Shown in pieces: positions 1 through 8,215 of a stretch of 64,000 bases of DNA (positions are counted from its first letter, which is position 1; every line of letters starts with the position of its first letter). Where the stretch lies: contig NZ_LKAJ02000001.1 of assembly GCF_001431295.2 (NCBI RefSeq), positions 3,100,001 to 3,164,000 on the forward strand, read 5' to 3'. Source of the stretch: Candidatus Berkiella aquae. GTDB lineage: Bacteria; Pseudomonadota; Gammaproteobacteria; Berkiellales; Berkiellaceae. The position numbers were made by a program, and so were the translations under genes. Below the pieces are notes generated by a model. It was not told the origin of the DNA, did no database searches, and was given only the letters and a program-made list of their open reading frames with translations.

Positions 1-30
1 CCATGTTAGAACCTTCAAAATAGGCTACAG

Positions 31-57
31 CCTGTCTCAAAAGTATTTTTTGAGACA
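31..57 (-). terminator. Inverted repeat after the AI-2E permease gene
   Basis: An 11-bp perfect stem (CTGTCTCAAAA paired with TTTTGAGACAG) lies just beyond the stop codon of the AI-2E family gene. On the minus strand no clear U tract follows the stem, so it is only a possible intrinsic terminator or an mRNA 3' end stabiliser. Confidence 0.45.
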
Positions 58-61
58 GCTT

Positions 62-1114
62 TCAAATCGGCGCTCTAGGCCAAGCAGTTAATACCGCTTT
101 AACCAAAATAGCTAAGGGAATAGCAAAAAATAATCCCCAAAATCCCCACCAGCCGCCAAAAATCAGAATCGCTAAAATGATAGCAACCGGATGCAAGCTC
201 ACCGCGCCTGAAAATAATAAGGGCACCAAAACACTACCATCAATCGCTTGAATCACCCCATAAACTAACAATAAATAGGCAAAATCTTTTCCCAACCCCC
301 ATTGGAAAAAAGCAACAAATACCACAGGGATCGTCACCACTGCAGCACCAACATAAGGAATTAACACTGACAATCCCACTAAAACTGATAACAAGACCGC
401 ATAACGCATGTCAAAAATATAAAAGGCAAGATAGGTTGAAAGTCCAACGATGATCACTTCTGCAGCCTTGCCACGAATATAATTTCCCATTTGTCTGTCT
501 ACTTCATTCCACACTTGCGATAACAGTTGGCGATTTTGTGGTAAGAAATTACCTGCCCATTGCAATATGGTTTGATAATCCTTGAGAAAGAAAAAGACCA
601 ATAAAGGGACTAAAACCACGTAAACAATTAATGAAATAACGCTTGGAATCGAAGTTAACGATAGTGCAACGAATGTTTTAACATTTTGCTTTACTTGTAG
701 TGAAAAAGTTAATAACCAATCATCAACGGTTTCTTTGGTAACATATTGCGGAAATTCTGCAGGTAATAGATAAATAAATTGTTGCACCCGCGTGATCATA
801 GAGGGTAGCTCTTGTATCAAGCGCAATAATTGTTGCCATACCAATGGCCAAAGAATCAGGATACCTGTTAAGAAAAATCCTAAAAAAGCTGAGTAAACTA
901 ATAAAACGGCGATTAAACGCGGCATGCCTTTGGCAATTAAGATATCGGTTATCCAATGCAATAAATAGGCAATGATAATGCTAGCAAAAACGGGGGCTAA
1001 TATTTGTCCCATACATAACAATAAAAAAGACCCCACTAATAATAACGAAAGCAGCAATATTGCTTGCGGATCAGAAAAGTAACGCCGCCCGAAACTTCTC
1101 ACACTGCTTATCAC
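62..1114 (-). CDS. AI-2E family transporter (PerM-like permease)
   Basis: A 350-residue polytopic inner membrane protein of the AI-2E/PerM exporter family. About eight hydrophobic segments are visible: two close to the N-terminus, one near residues 60-85, one near 155-175 and a dense cluster from 220 to the end, the usual family pattern. The C-terminal half has the family-like stretch LVGLSVLIPYVGA. Family members export small molecules or ions; some work as Na+/H+ antiporters, and the substrate cannot be read here. The start is GTG at 1114, preceded by GGAGG at a four-base gap. It is transcribed divergently from the BepA-like gene across a 114-bp gap. Confidence 0.85.
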   Translation of the reverse strand: MISSVRSFGRRYFSDPQAILLLSLLLVGSFLLLCMGQILAPVFASIIIAYLLHWITDILIAKGMPRLIAVLLVYSAFLGFFLTGILILWPLVWQQLLRLIQELPSMITRVQQFIYLLPAEFPQYVTKETVDDWLLTFSLQVKQNVKTFVALSLTSIPSVISLIVYVVLVPLLVFFFLKDYQTILQWAGNFLPQNRQLLSQVWNEVDRQMGNYIRGKAAEVIIVGLSTYLAFYIFDMRYAVLLSVLVGLSVLIPYVGAAVVTIPVVFVAFFQWGLGKDFAYLLLVYGVIQAIDGSVLVPLLFSGAVSLHPVAIILAILIFGGWWGFWGLFFAIPLAILVKAVLTAWPRAPI

Positions 1115-1228
1115 TTTGCCTCCATTATTAAGTTAGCTTGATAATTTAATAGATAATTGTCCAAGCACTTTAGCATTTTGTAGGTTAAAATACTTTGTAA
1201 CACGCCAAATATTATAGAGGAAATCTGT

Positions 1229-2650
1229 TTGGTTAGGGCCGTTTTTCTTATCGTCCTTTGCCTGCTCTCGATACGTTCGATAGCGGATGACCTTCCGGAT
1301 TTAGGCAATGCGGCTAATGCTGTATTGAGCCCCCAACAAGAATACGAGCTTGGGGCCTCTGTCATGAAGGAGCTCAAAAGCGCGCTGGCGATATCGAATG
1401 ATGTGATTACAACGGAATACATCCATGCACTTGGATATCGTTTATTAGCGACCCAAAGCCAATCACAACCCAATTATCAATTTTTTATCGTTAAAGATAA
1501 GACCATCAATGCGTTTGCCTTACCCGGTGGGTTTGTCGCCGTCAATACGGGCTTGATTCTCGCAACCGAAGCAGAAAGTGAATTAGCTGGCGTGCTCGCA
1601 CACGAAATTGGCCACGTACAACAAAAACATATTGCCCGTATGTACGCCCATGCAGGTCGCTTAAGACTATCGACTATTGCAGGCATGATTGCCTCCATTA
1701 TCATTGCAACGCAAAGTCCTCAAGCTGCTCAAGGTGCACTTGCAGCTACATTGGCAGGAAGCCAACAGGCGCTGATCAATTTTACACGCGACCATGAAAA
1801 GGAAGCAGATTATGTCGGGATCCAAACCCTTGCAAAGGCAGGCTTTGATCCGATGGGTATGCCAACCTTTTTCCATCGAATGTATCAAGACACGCGTTAC
1901 CATGGTAATCACGTTCCTGAATATCTAATGACTCACCCATTAACAGAAGCACGTATGGTTGCTGCGCAATCACGAGCCAAGCAATTCCCTTATAAGCAAA
2001 TTACTGATAGTTTACAGTATCACTTAATCCATGCACGCGTGACACTTTATCAATTTCCTTCTCCTCGAGAAGCTAGTAATCATTTTGCCAAAGTATTAGC
2101 CCGAGGTAATTACCGTAACCGCCTTGGCATTATTTATGGCTATGCGTTAGCACTGATTGAAGAAGGAAAGCCTAGCGCAGCTAAACCGTATTTAGATGAA
2201 TTATTAGCCGCAATTCCTGATCAACCTCTATTTCATTTGGCTTATGCACAAATGGAGATGGGATTGGGTGAGCGCGACATGGCGTTAGAGCATCTAGCGA
2301 CCACCTTAAAAAATCACCCCAAAAATTACACCTTGACGCTCACTTATGCAGATTGGTTACTGCGCTGCGGCAAAACCACCGATGCTATTTCGTTTTTACA
2401 AAAACAAGTTGCTATTAAGTCCAATCGTCATGAATTTTGGCATTTGCTATCGCAAGCACAAGCTCGGGCGAAGCAACCCTTAAAATCGCATTTAGCCCAA
2501 GCTCAGTATCTTAAATTAACTGGAGATTATCTGGGCGCATTAACTCAGTTACGCTTAGCCAAAAAGATTACTCCTCTTTCTGTTCAAGATGCCAAACAAA
2601 TTGAAGCAGAACTCAAAATCGTTGAAAAACTTCAGCCAACCAAGTCCTAA
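1229..2650 (+). CDS. bepA: Periplasmic M48 metalloprotease with TPR domain (BepA-like)
   Basis: A 473-residue periplasmic zinc protease of the BepA/YfgC type, which in Escherichia coli degrades or chaperones stalled outer membrane proteins such as LptD at the Bam complex. The N-terminus has a signal peptide (hydrophobic residues about 4-15). The zinc motif is HEIGH at residues 125-129 and the third ligand region is EKEAD at about 190-194. The C-terminal 200 residues are helical tetratricopeptide-like repeats. The start is TTG, chosen because AGAGGA sits about nine bases upstream and no ATG lies near the signal peptide. The length agrees with E. coli BepA (487 residues). Confidence 0.88.
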   Translation: MVRAVFLIVLCLLSIRSIADDLPDLGNAANAVLSPQQEYELGASVMKELKSALAISNDVITTEYIHALGYRLLATQSQSQPNYQFFIVKDKTINAFALPGGFVAVNTGLILATEAESELAGVLAHEIGHVQQKHIARMYAHAGRLRLSTIAGMIASIIIATQSPQAAQGALAATLAGSQQALINFTRDHEKEADYVGIQTLAKAGFDPMGMPTFFHRMYQDTRYHGNHVPEYLMTHPLTEARMVAAQSRAKQFPYKQITDSLQYHLIHARVTLYQFPSPREASNHFAKVLARGNYRNRLGIIYGYALALIEEGKPSAAKPYLDELLAAIPDQPLFHLAYAQMEMGLGERDMALEHLATTLKNHPKNYTLTLTYADWLLRCGKTTDAISFLQKQVAIKSNRHEFWHLLSQAQARAKQPLKSHLAQAQYLKLTGDYLGALTQLRLAKKITPLSVQDAKQIEAELKIVEKLQPTKS

Positions 2651-2899
2651 TCGCCGTTAGGTTATACACAAAAACTGTGGATAACATTGTGGAAAATGCG
2701 AGGGAAAAACCATTCAGCGTTGATTTTGCTTTCCTTCACAGCGCATGCACAAATCTTGCCCACTTTATTTTTTTGGTGAGGATTCAATAGCTTCGCATCG
2801 TACTTTTTTAGAAAAATATCTTTTTTTAGGTAACTGTCAGGTTTTATTACAGGTCAGAAATAAAACTATTTTTAGCGGACAAGCTGTGGATATGTTTGA
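2651..2899. promoter_or_regulatory. Intergenic stretch with DnaA-box-like motifs
   Basis: This non-coding stretch holds TTATACACA (2662-2670) facing TGTGGATAA (2676-2684), both matches to the DnaA box consensus TTATNCACA. A weaker third copy (TTGTGGAAA, from about 2688) follows, and TGTGGATAT occurs near 2884. A short open frame at 2745-2990 runs into the downstream repeat and looks spurious. No dnaA, dnaN, mnmG or rpmH gene is nearby, so an origin is not claimed. Confidence 0.35.
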
Positions 2900-3025
2900 G
2901 ATACTCAAATCATTTTGCTTTGAGGCTAGGCGCCTTGCCTCAAGCAACCGGAGTTTACATAAAGTAAATGAGGATTGCGAAGAGGCGTAGGCAACAACGC
3001 CTCAAAGCAAAATGAGAAGAGTATC
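2900..3025. repeat. Dispersed palindromic repeat, copy A
   Basis: A 126-bp imperfect palindrome. The outer arms GATACTC (2900-2906) and GAGTATC (3019-3025) and the inner arms at 2912-2926 and 2999-3013 (15 bp, perfect) pair with each other. The centre carries GGAGTTTACAT (from 2950), also found in copies B (12523-12650) and D (40076-40206). It abuts the stop codon of the IcmD-like gene exactly. There is no coding capacity, so it resembles a MITE or REP-type element. Confidence 0.8.
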
Positions 3026-3550
3026 TTATCGGTTGTATTGCGGATCATCAGTCCAACGACCGCCACTGCTAGGAGGGGGTTCTTGGGTAGGCTCTGCTGC
3101 CGGAGGCGGTGGTGGTTCTGCCTGTTTTTTCGGCGTATTCGGTAACTTGGGCCCTTTATTTGAATTCAGATCAGGCAATGGCAAACCACTGGATTGCGTT
3201 GCCGTTGGATTTTGTTGTTCGGAGCTAAAAGATTCACCAAACATATTGGTTGCAAATGGGATCCCAATTGATATCAAACCTAATATGAATAACGTGATTG
3301 GTGTTGTTAGCGGGACTAGTTTAGGACTTTGACGATGTATTTTGTATTGCGCAAGCGCCCCCAGTAACAATGCAACACCGATAATAAAGCAAGCAAGTAA
3401 TGCAAGCTTTGTCATGAAAGAAACCGGTGTCATTAAGTTTTCTGCTGCATCACCAATGGATGCATGCTCTCCTCCTGCGTGCAAGGAAAAGGGCAGCAAC
3501 AATAATAGCCATAAACTATATTTGTTAATTTTCGAGTAGATACGCATCAT
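3026..3550 (-). CDS. IcmD/DotP- or IcmC/DotE-like membrane protein with proline-rich tail
   Basis: A 174-residue protein with a signal sequence (about residues 10-25), two hydrophobic segments (about 46-68 and 81-100) and a hydrophilic tail rich in proline (PPPPPAAEP, then PPPSSGG). The core, with its second segment TTPITLFILGLISIGIPF following a short basic loop containing YKIHRQSP, resembles the small inner membrane proteins IcmD (DotP) and IcmC (DotE) of the Dot/Icm type IVB secretion system, where basic loop, P-x-x-x-P/TP and GxxxxxLP features recur. That assignment comes from memory of the family and not from alignment. The gene stands alone, away from any dot/icm cluster here. The tail is not part of IcmD as I know it. 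The start is ATG at 3550 or 3547. Confidence 0.55.
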   Translation of the reverse strand: MMRIYSKINKYSLWLLLLLPFSLHAGGEHASIGDAAENLMTPVSFMTKLALLACFIIGVALLLGALAQYKIHRQSPKLVPLTTPITLFILGLISIGIPFATNMFGESFSSEQQNPTATQSSGLPLPDLNSNKGPKLPNTPKKQAEPPPPPAAEPTQEPPPSSGGRWTDDPQYNR

Positions 3551-3725
3551 ATCTGTTCATATCCTTGTTCAACCTATGTTTAGTTTACAACAAAAAACTC
3601 TATTGAAAAAAGGATTGCCCTGCCCTTAAAGCCTGCAAAAAAATTCAGGCATTTTATCTATTAAGCTTGCAAATTATCGTAAAAGCCACTAAGGTGTCGT
3701 TATAGCGTATTAACACATTATTACA

Positions 3726-3766
3726 TCCGGCTTCCGTCTTCGCTCTTCGAGCTACGCCGGACAAGT
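3726..3766. repeat. REP-like hairpin
   Basis: TCCGG (3726-3730) pairs with CCGGA (3757-3761) and an inner GCTC-ttc-GAGC hairpin lies at 3742-3752. The wording CCGTCTTCGCT...AGCTACGCC recurs at about 9651 and 9726, so this is one member of a short GC-richer palindromic family set in an AT-rich intergenic region upstream of the antiporter gene. Confidence 0.6.
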
Positions 3767-3804
3767 CGCTTTTTGTTAGAAAACTTATATTAAAAGGTAA
3801 TGTT

Positions 3805-5226
3805 ATGACCGGTAGCACAGGATCTTATGCTCCCCCGCGAGTTCTTAGCGTCTTCTCGTTAGTGATGATTAATGTCATTGCGGTTGATAGCATTCGCACA
3901 TTACCGATGGCAGCAAGTTATGGTTTTGCATTAGTCACTTTATATGCCATTGCAGCCTTAATGTTCTTTATTCCGACTGCATTAATTACCGCTGAGCTTG
4001 CTACCACCTGGCCAGAAAAAGGTGGGATCTATGCTTGGGTTAAAAATGCTTTTGGCCCTAAATGGGGCTTGTGCGTTGTGTACTTACAATGGATTTACAA
4101 CGTGGTTTGGTACCCAACGATTCTGACCCTCATTGCCAGTACCATTGCTTATTTAATTGATCCTTTACTGGTGCAAGATGCCAGTTTTATGACAACCGTG
4201 GTATTAACGACTTTCTGGGGATGCACCTTTCTGAATTTTTTTGGGATGCGCATCTCTAGCGCTGTCAGTACTTTTGGATCTTTGCTAGGAACCCTTGCCC
4301 CTATGGCAATTATTATTGGTTTAGCGATTGCTTGGCTCAATCGCGGTAATACGCCTGAAATCAACTTTTCATTTTCTGGCTTATTTCCCAATGTCAAAAG
4401 TGTTGCAGAGCTCGTTTTCTTTTCGCAACTTGTCTACAGTTTGCTTGGTTTAGAAATGTCGTCAGTGCATGCACTAGAAGTGAAAAATCCTAAAAAAGAT
4501 TACCCCAAAGCTTTATTAATTTCAGCCATTATTATTTTGATTAGCTTAGTCTTAGCTTCTTTAGCGGTTGCAATTGTGGTTCCTGCAGATAAGCTGAACA
4601 ATTTAACGGGAATTATTCAAGCATTTAGTCTTTTTTCTGATGAATTCAATACTCCTTGGTTAGGCCCTCTGGTTGCTGGCGCTATTTTAATCGGTGGGAT
4701 CTGTGCTGTGGCGACCTGGATTATTGGTCCCACAAAAGGGTTATTTGCCGCCGCCGATGATGGCCTTTTACCACCCTTTTTAGCAAAGACTAACCGATTT
4801 GGTGTACCTTACCCCATGCTGATAACTCAAGGGATTATTTGTAGTGTTCTGACATTAGTTTATGTTCTGCTGCCCACGGTAGAAGGTGCTTATTTTGCGT
4901 TATCTGTGATGGCATCTCAATTATCACTTTTGATGTACACCCTATTATTTGCTGCAGCAATCCGCTTACGCTATAACAAAGCCGACACTCCCCGCACTTT
5001 CAAAATTCCGGGTAAAAACTGGGGGATGTGGCTTGTTGCAGGATCTGGCATCGTCATCAGTCTTGCCGTCGTCATTCTTGGATTTTTCCCCCCCAGTAGC
5101 AAAGTGGATGTAGGTGATATTGTACTTTATGAAGCCGTGATTATTGGTGGGATCTCTCTTATTTTGCTCCCCTTGGTTTTCATCCATAAGCCCCGCCAGC
5201 AATTGAATATGAGTACCTCCCCTTAA
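3805..5226 (+). CDS. APC superfamily amino acid antiporter (GadC-like)
   Basis: A 473-residue inner membrane protein with about 12 hydrophobic segments, of the APC superfamily and closest in character to the glutamate/GABA antiporter group. It starts with the typical SVFSLVMINVIAVDSIRTLP segment of helix 1 and has the helix 2-3 loop TTWPEKGGIYAWV characteristic of these carriers. Legionella-related genomes carry many paralogues, used for host amino acid uptake; the substrate cannot be read from sequence. No long C-terminal plug like that of E. coli GadC is visible. The ATG start has AAAGGT about seven bases upstream. It is followed closely by yhhQ but needs no functional link to it. Confidence 0.82.
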   Translation: MTGSTGSYAPPRVLSVFSLVMINVIAVDSIRTLPMAASYGFALVTLYAIAALMFFIPTALITAELATTWPEKGGIYAWVKNAFGPKWGLCVVYLQWIYNVVWYPTILTLIASTIAYLIDPLLVQDASFMTTVVLTTFWGCTFLNFFGMRISSAVSTFGSLLGTLAPMAIIIGLAIAWLNRGNTPEINFSFSGLFPNVKSVAELVFFSQLVYSLLGLEMSSVHALEVKNPKKDYPKALLISAIIILISLVLASLAVAIVVPADKLNNLTGIIQAFSLFSDEFNTPWLGPLVAGAILIGGICAVATWIIGPTKGLFAAADDGLLPPFLAKTNRFGVPYPMLITQGIICSVLTLVYVLLPTVEGAYFALSVMASQLSLLMYTLLFAAAIRLRYNKADTPRTFKIPGKNWGMWLVAGSGIVISLAVVILGFFPPSSKVDVGDIVLYEAVIIGGISLILLPLVFIHKPRQQLNMSTSP

Positions 5227-5263
5227 TAAAAAGCGCCTTTCTTTGCCTATCTGTTTAAGGTAT

Positions 5264-5287
5264 CATGCCCGCACTGGAGTGGGCATG
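5264..5287 (+). promoter_or_regulatory. Perfect hairpin covering the yhhQ ribosome binding site and start
   Basis: CATGCCC (5264-5270) and GGGCATG (5281-5287) form a perfect 7-bp stem with a 10-base loop. The Shine-Dalgarno GGAG lies in the loop and the candidate ATG start of yhhQ (5285) is in the 3' arm, so folding would limit initiation there. A second GGAG-ATG pair (ATG 5303) lies outside the stem. Confidence 0.45.
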
Positions 5288-5974
5288 AATGGAGTATGGG
5301 CGATGAAAAATTTGCTGCTATTTCTAGGAAGTTGCGCTGTAGTTTCAGGATTCGCCTGGTACTTTTGGCGCTTAGGACAGAGCGCTCTAACTGCCTGGAT
5401 AGCCTTGCTCAGTCTGTTAGCCAATTTATTCGTACTCAAGCAAATTGAGCTCTTTGGCTTTAACGCTACTGCCAGCGATATTTTCTCAGTTGGCAATTTG
5501 CTAGCGCTGAACTTGCTCCAAGAAAAATACGGTCGTCAAGCAACTCAACATGCCATTTGGGCAAGCTTAAGTTGTTTATTATTCTTTGTAATCATCTCGC
5601 AAATCCATCTACTTTATGAACCTAGCCTACATGATCAGTCCCAAACCGCTTATCAACTTTTATTAACCGCATCGCCGCGTACTATGCTAGCTTCATTAGT
5701 CACTTTTTTGATTGTTGATCAATTTGATAGCCGCGCTTATCGCACGTTTAGACAACGGCTACCCAACATTTCAATGATATGGATAAGCGGCGCTACCATG
5801 TGCCTTAGTCAATTGTTAGATACGGTTTTATTTAGTTTATTAGGTTTGTATGGCATTGTTGGGGCCCTCATCGAAATTATCCTGATCAGCTGCTTGATTA
5901 AGCTGATTACCATTGCCAATATCATGCCCTGGTCTTATATTTCTCAACGGATTTTTAAAAAACATGCTGTCTGA
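5285..5974 (+). CDS. yhhQ: Queuosine precursor transporter YhhQ (VUT family)
   Basis: A 229-residue polytopic membrane protein of the vitamin uptake transporter (VUT/DUF165) family, which imports queuosine precursors (preQ0/preQ1, or queuine in some intracellular bacteria). Six hydrophobic segments are seen. Family features include the F-x-x-GNLLALNLLQEKYGR segment after helix 2 and the VDQFDSRAYRTFRQ loop, equivalent to D-x-x-V-F-x-x-x-R in E. coli YhhQ. The start is uncertain: ATG 5285 (GGAG six bases upstream, inside a hairpin) or ATG 5303 (GGAG eight bases upstream). Its 3' end overlaps tgt by 11 bases, which indicates coupled translation and a shared queuine role. Confidence 0.88.
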   Translation: MNGVWAMKNLLLFLGSCAVVSGFAWYFWRLGQSALTAWIALLSLLANLFVLKQIELFGFNATASDIFSVGNLLALNLLQEKYGRQATQHAIWASLSCLLFFVIISQIHLLYEPSLHDQSQTAYQLLLTASPRTMLASLVTFLIVDQFDSRAYRTFRQRLPNISMIWISGATMCLSQLLDTVLFSLLGLYGIVGALIEIILISCLIKLITIANIMPWSYISQRIFKKHAV

Positions 5975-7115
5975 TGTCGCCAATAAAGCGGATTTTCGCT
6001 TTGAGATCCTCTATCAATCAAAACGTTCACGCGCACGCGTCGGGCGTATTATTACACCTCATGGTGTGATTGAAACGCCTAATTTTGTTGCTGTAGGTAC
6101 TAATGGTTCTTTGAAAACACTGCATAATCATGATCATGAAGAACTTGATATACAGTTGATGTTTTGCAATACCTACCATTTAATGGTGCAACCTGGCACG
6201 CAGTTGATTAAAGAAAGTGGTGGGTTGCATACTTTTATTCAACGTCAACAACCGATTATTACTGATTCTGGTGGCTTTCAAGTTTTCAGTCTTGCTTATG
6301 GTAATGTCGCCAAAGAATTGAAAGGACAAGGCGGCAAAAAGCATCCTCCTTCAAAAATGAAAGTGACCGAAGAAGGAGTGGTCTTTCGCTCTTACCGCGA
6401 TGGCACCAAAATCTTTTTATCACCTGAAACCTCGGTTCAGGCCCAAAAAGACCTAGGCGCAGATATTATCATTCCCTTGGATGAGCTATTGCCGTTTCAT
6501 GTTGATGAAGCGACATTAAAAGCCTCCTTTGCCAGAACCCATCGCTGGGAATTGCGCTCACTCGCAGAGCATCTTAAAGCACGGCAAAATCAAGCGATGT
6601 TTGCCGTTATTCATGGCGGTACTGATTTAGCATTACGACAACAAAGCTGTCAGCTATTAACCAAAGAAGCTTTTGATGGTTTTGCGATTGGGGGCTCCTT
6701 AGGGCGCGATCATCAAGAACTGCACGATACGGTGGGCGGTACCACATCGCATTTACCCACTGAAAAACCAATTCACTTATTAGGCATTGGCGATGTAACC
6801 TCGATTAACCACTGCATTCCCTTTGGGATAGATACTTTTGATAGCTCATACCCCAGCAAAGTTGCTCGCCATGGTATGATTTTAACCGCCAAAGGACCGC
6901 TTAAAATTACGCGCACCGAACATGCGCGCGAACGGATCCCACTTGAGCATGATTGTCCTTGCCCAACCTGCAAGCACTATACGCGTGCTTATTTGCATCA
7001 CTTATTTAAAGCAAAAGAACCTTCTGCCGCAAGCCTTGCGACCTGGCATAACATTCGTTTTATGACCCGTTGGATGTCAAAAATTCGCACCGAAATTTTG
7101 TGTGGATTGCTTTAA
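5964..7115 (+). CDS. tgt: Queuine-type tRNA-guanine transglycosylase
   Basis: A 383-residue TGT that swaps guanine 34 of GUN-anticodon tRNAs for a 7-deazaguanine. Catalytic residues are visible: D101 in TDSGGF and D293 in GIDTFDSSYP. The zinc site is CPCPTC followed by a histidine near residue 335. In preQ1-specific bacterial TGT the pocket has Cys158 and Val233 (Zymomonas numbering), while the eukaryotic queuine enzyme has Val and Gly; here the aligned residues are L175 (DEL) and G247 (GGSLG). This resembles the chlamydial enzyme, known to use queuine directly. The ATG at 5964 lies in the end of yhhQ; a longer upstream frame (from 5913) is not preferred. Confidence 0.9.
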   Translation: MLSDVANKADFRFEILYQSKRSRARVGRIITPHGVIETPNFVAVGTNGSLKTLHNHDHEELDIQLMFCNTYHLMVQPGTQLIKESGGLHTFIQRQQPIITDSGGFQVFSLAYGNVAKELKGQGGKKHPPSKMKVTEEGVVFRSYRDGTKIFLSPETSVQAQKDLGADIIIPLDELLPFHVDEATLKASFARTHRWELRSLAEHLKARQNQAMFAVIHGGTDLALRQQSCQLLTKEAFDGFAIGGSLGRDHQELHDTVGGTTSHLPTEKPIHLLGIGDVTSINHCIPFGIDTFDSSYPSKVARHGMILTAKGPLKITRTEHARERIPLEHDCPCPTCKHYTRAYLHHLFKAKEPSAASLATWHNIRFMTRWMSKIRTEILCGLL

Positions 7116-7131
7116 AAGCGAGATTTAAACT

Positions 7132-7157
7132 ACGCCGAAGCTCTTTAGCGTAGGCGA
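7132..7157. repeat. Short hairpin after tgt
   Basis: CTACGC and GCGTAG form a 6-bp stem around a 14-base loop containing CGAAGCT. It shares the TACGCCGAAGC wording of the REP-like hairpins elsewhere and may help end the tgt transcript. Confidence 0.35.
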
Positions 7158-7158
7158 G

Positions 7159-7186
7159 AAAAAAATGGGAGCCGAAGCTCCCATTA
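7159..7186 (-). terminator. Intrinsic terminator of the MOMP gene
   Basis: AATGGGAGC (7165-7173), a CGAA tetraloop, then GCTCCCATT (7178-7186). On the minus strand the stem is followed by six or more T residues (complement of the A run 7159-7165), a classic Rho-independent terminator 24 bases after the MOMP stop. Confidence 0.85.
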
Positions 7187-7210
7187 AATTTAGTTTGGGT
7201 GAAAACGAAC

Positions 7211-8215
7211 TTAAGACTCTGCACCACCGATACGGAATTGTAAGAATGGTCCAATGCGGCCCCAGTCTTCAGCATGTCCGGTATTGGCTGCAAATCCTGC
7301 CTGTGCTACACCACCTTGAATTGGATTGTTGTAATACGTATTGCCATTCTTGAATGCATTAAAGATATTCATATAACGCATACCCAAGGTCACACCTACT
7401 AACAAGCCATCCCAATCTGTTTGGATACGACTGCAATAATCAACACCAAAGGAAATATCTAATTTACCCACAACCGATTTACTATCATCGGGTTGATATT
7501 GATAGAACAACGCATCGCCATTAAATTGCGCTTGAGAAAATTCATTATTCACATATAACAAACTGGTCATTGCGCCCATAAATACGCTCAAATGACGATA
7601 ATCATGTGATGGGAATGCACGCGCCATCACCGCTACACCAGGACCAAAGCCTTGCATTTCATTTTCAGTACTGCGGAAACGATTGGGATTACCTGCTTGT
7701 GATTGAAATTCATTGGTGTTTCTTTCAACTTTATCCCATTCAAAAAAACCACCTAAATCTAAGCTGAAATGATGACCAAAGTTTAAAGCACGGCTTAAGC
7801 CTATGCGTAATTCATCCGATTTTTGTTCAACTTCTATGGAACCTGAGGTAATCGCTCCCGGTACTAAACCAAGGTTTCTGACGCCAGATGTGCTTGCATC
7901 ATCATCCGCACGAAAGTGATCCCAGTAAACGAATAAGCGGGTTTTGGTACCACAAAAACGATGGGTTAACCCTAACCCGAAATCGAATTCCCAATCAGGA
8001 TCAACGAAGACATGACGTGTAAAACCATCACCACCTACTGATGAAGGTGCTAATAAAACATCACCATAGCTCAAACCATTACCGGTTGTTTTGGTATAAG
8101 TACCTGTAACTAATAATGCGGTACGGCTAAGTGTTGGGTCTAAGTTAGCTTCTGCAGCACTAATCATACCCGCTGCAATGACTGCGCCGAATGTCACTTT
8201 GAGTGCTTTATTCAT
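7211..8215 (-). CDS. Legionella-type major outer membrane protein (MOMP, pore-forming)
   Basis: A 334-residue outer membrane beta-barrel of the Legionella_OMP (MOMP, Lpg1974-like) family. It has a signal peptide (residues 1-23, cleaved near SAAEA), alternating amphipathic strands throughout and a C-terminal part (GRIGPFLQFRIGG) that could act in barrel assembly. Family features are the early GTYTKT strand, the WEFDFGLGLTHRF segment and two or more cysteines that may cross-link. In Legionella it is the main porin and a surface antigen. It has its own strong terminator and a 325-bp upstream region, so it is probably a highly expressed single gene. Start ATG 8215 is followed directly by the Lys-rich signal n-region. 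Confidence 0.85.
   Translation of the reverse strand: MNKALKVTFGAVIAAGMISAAEANLDPTLSRTALLVTGTYTKTTGNGLSYGDVLLAPSSVGGDGFTRHVFVDPDWEFDFGLGLTHRFCGTKTRLFVYWDHFRADDDASTSGVRNLGLVPGAITSGSIEVEQKSDELRIGLSRALNFGHHFSLDLGGFFEWDKVERNTNEFQSQAGNPNRFRSTENEMQGFGPGVAVMARAFPSHDYRHLSVFMGAMTSLLYVNNEFSQAQFNGDALFYQYQPDDSKSVVGKLDISFGVDYCSRIQTDWDGLLVGVTLGMRYMNIFNAFKNGNTYYNNPIQGGVAQAGFAANTGHAEDWGRIGPFLQFRIGGAES

Noticed and set aside
1111-1473. 120-codon minus-strand frame
   Set aside because: Antisense to the BepA-like gene, without domains, promoter or Shine-Dalgarno.
2745-2990. 81-codon plus-strand frame
   Set aside because: Ends within palindromic repeat A and has no recognisable features; treated as chance.
2651-3025. 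Chromosomal origin oriC
   Set aside because: DnaA-like boxes exist, but no dnaA-dnaN or mnmG-rpmH context and no clear AT-rich unwinding element.
5230-5310. PreQ1 riboswitch before yhhQ
   Set aside because: No pseudoknot-type loop or A-rich tail of the PreQ1-I class could be matched; only a plain hairpin.
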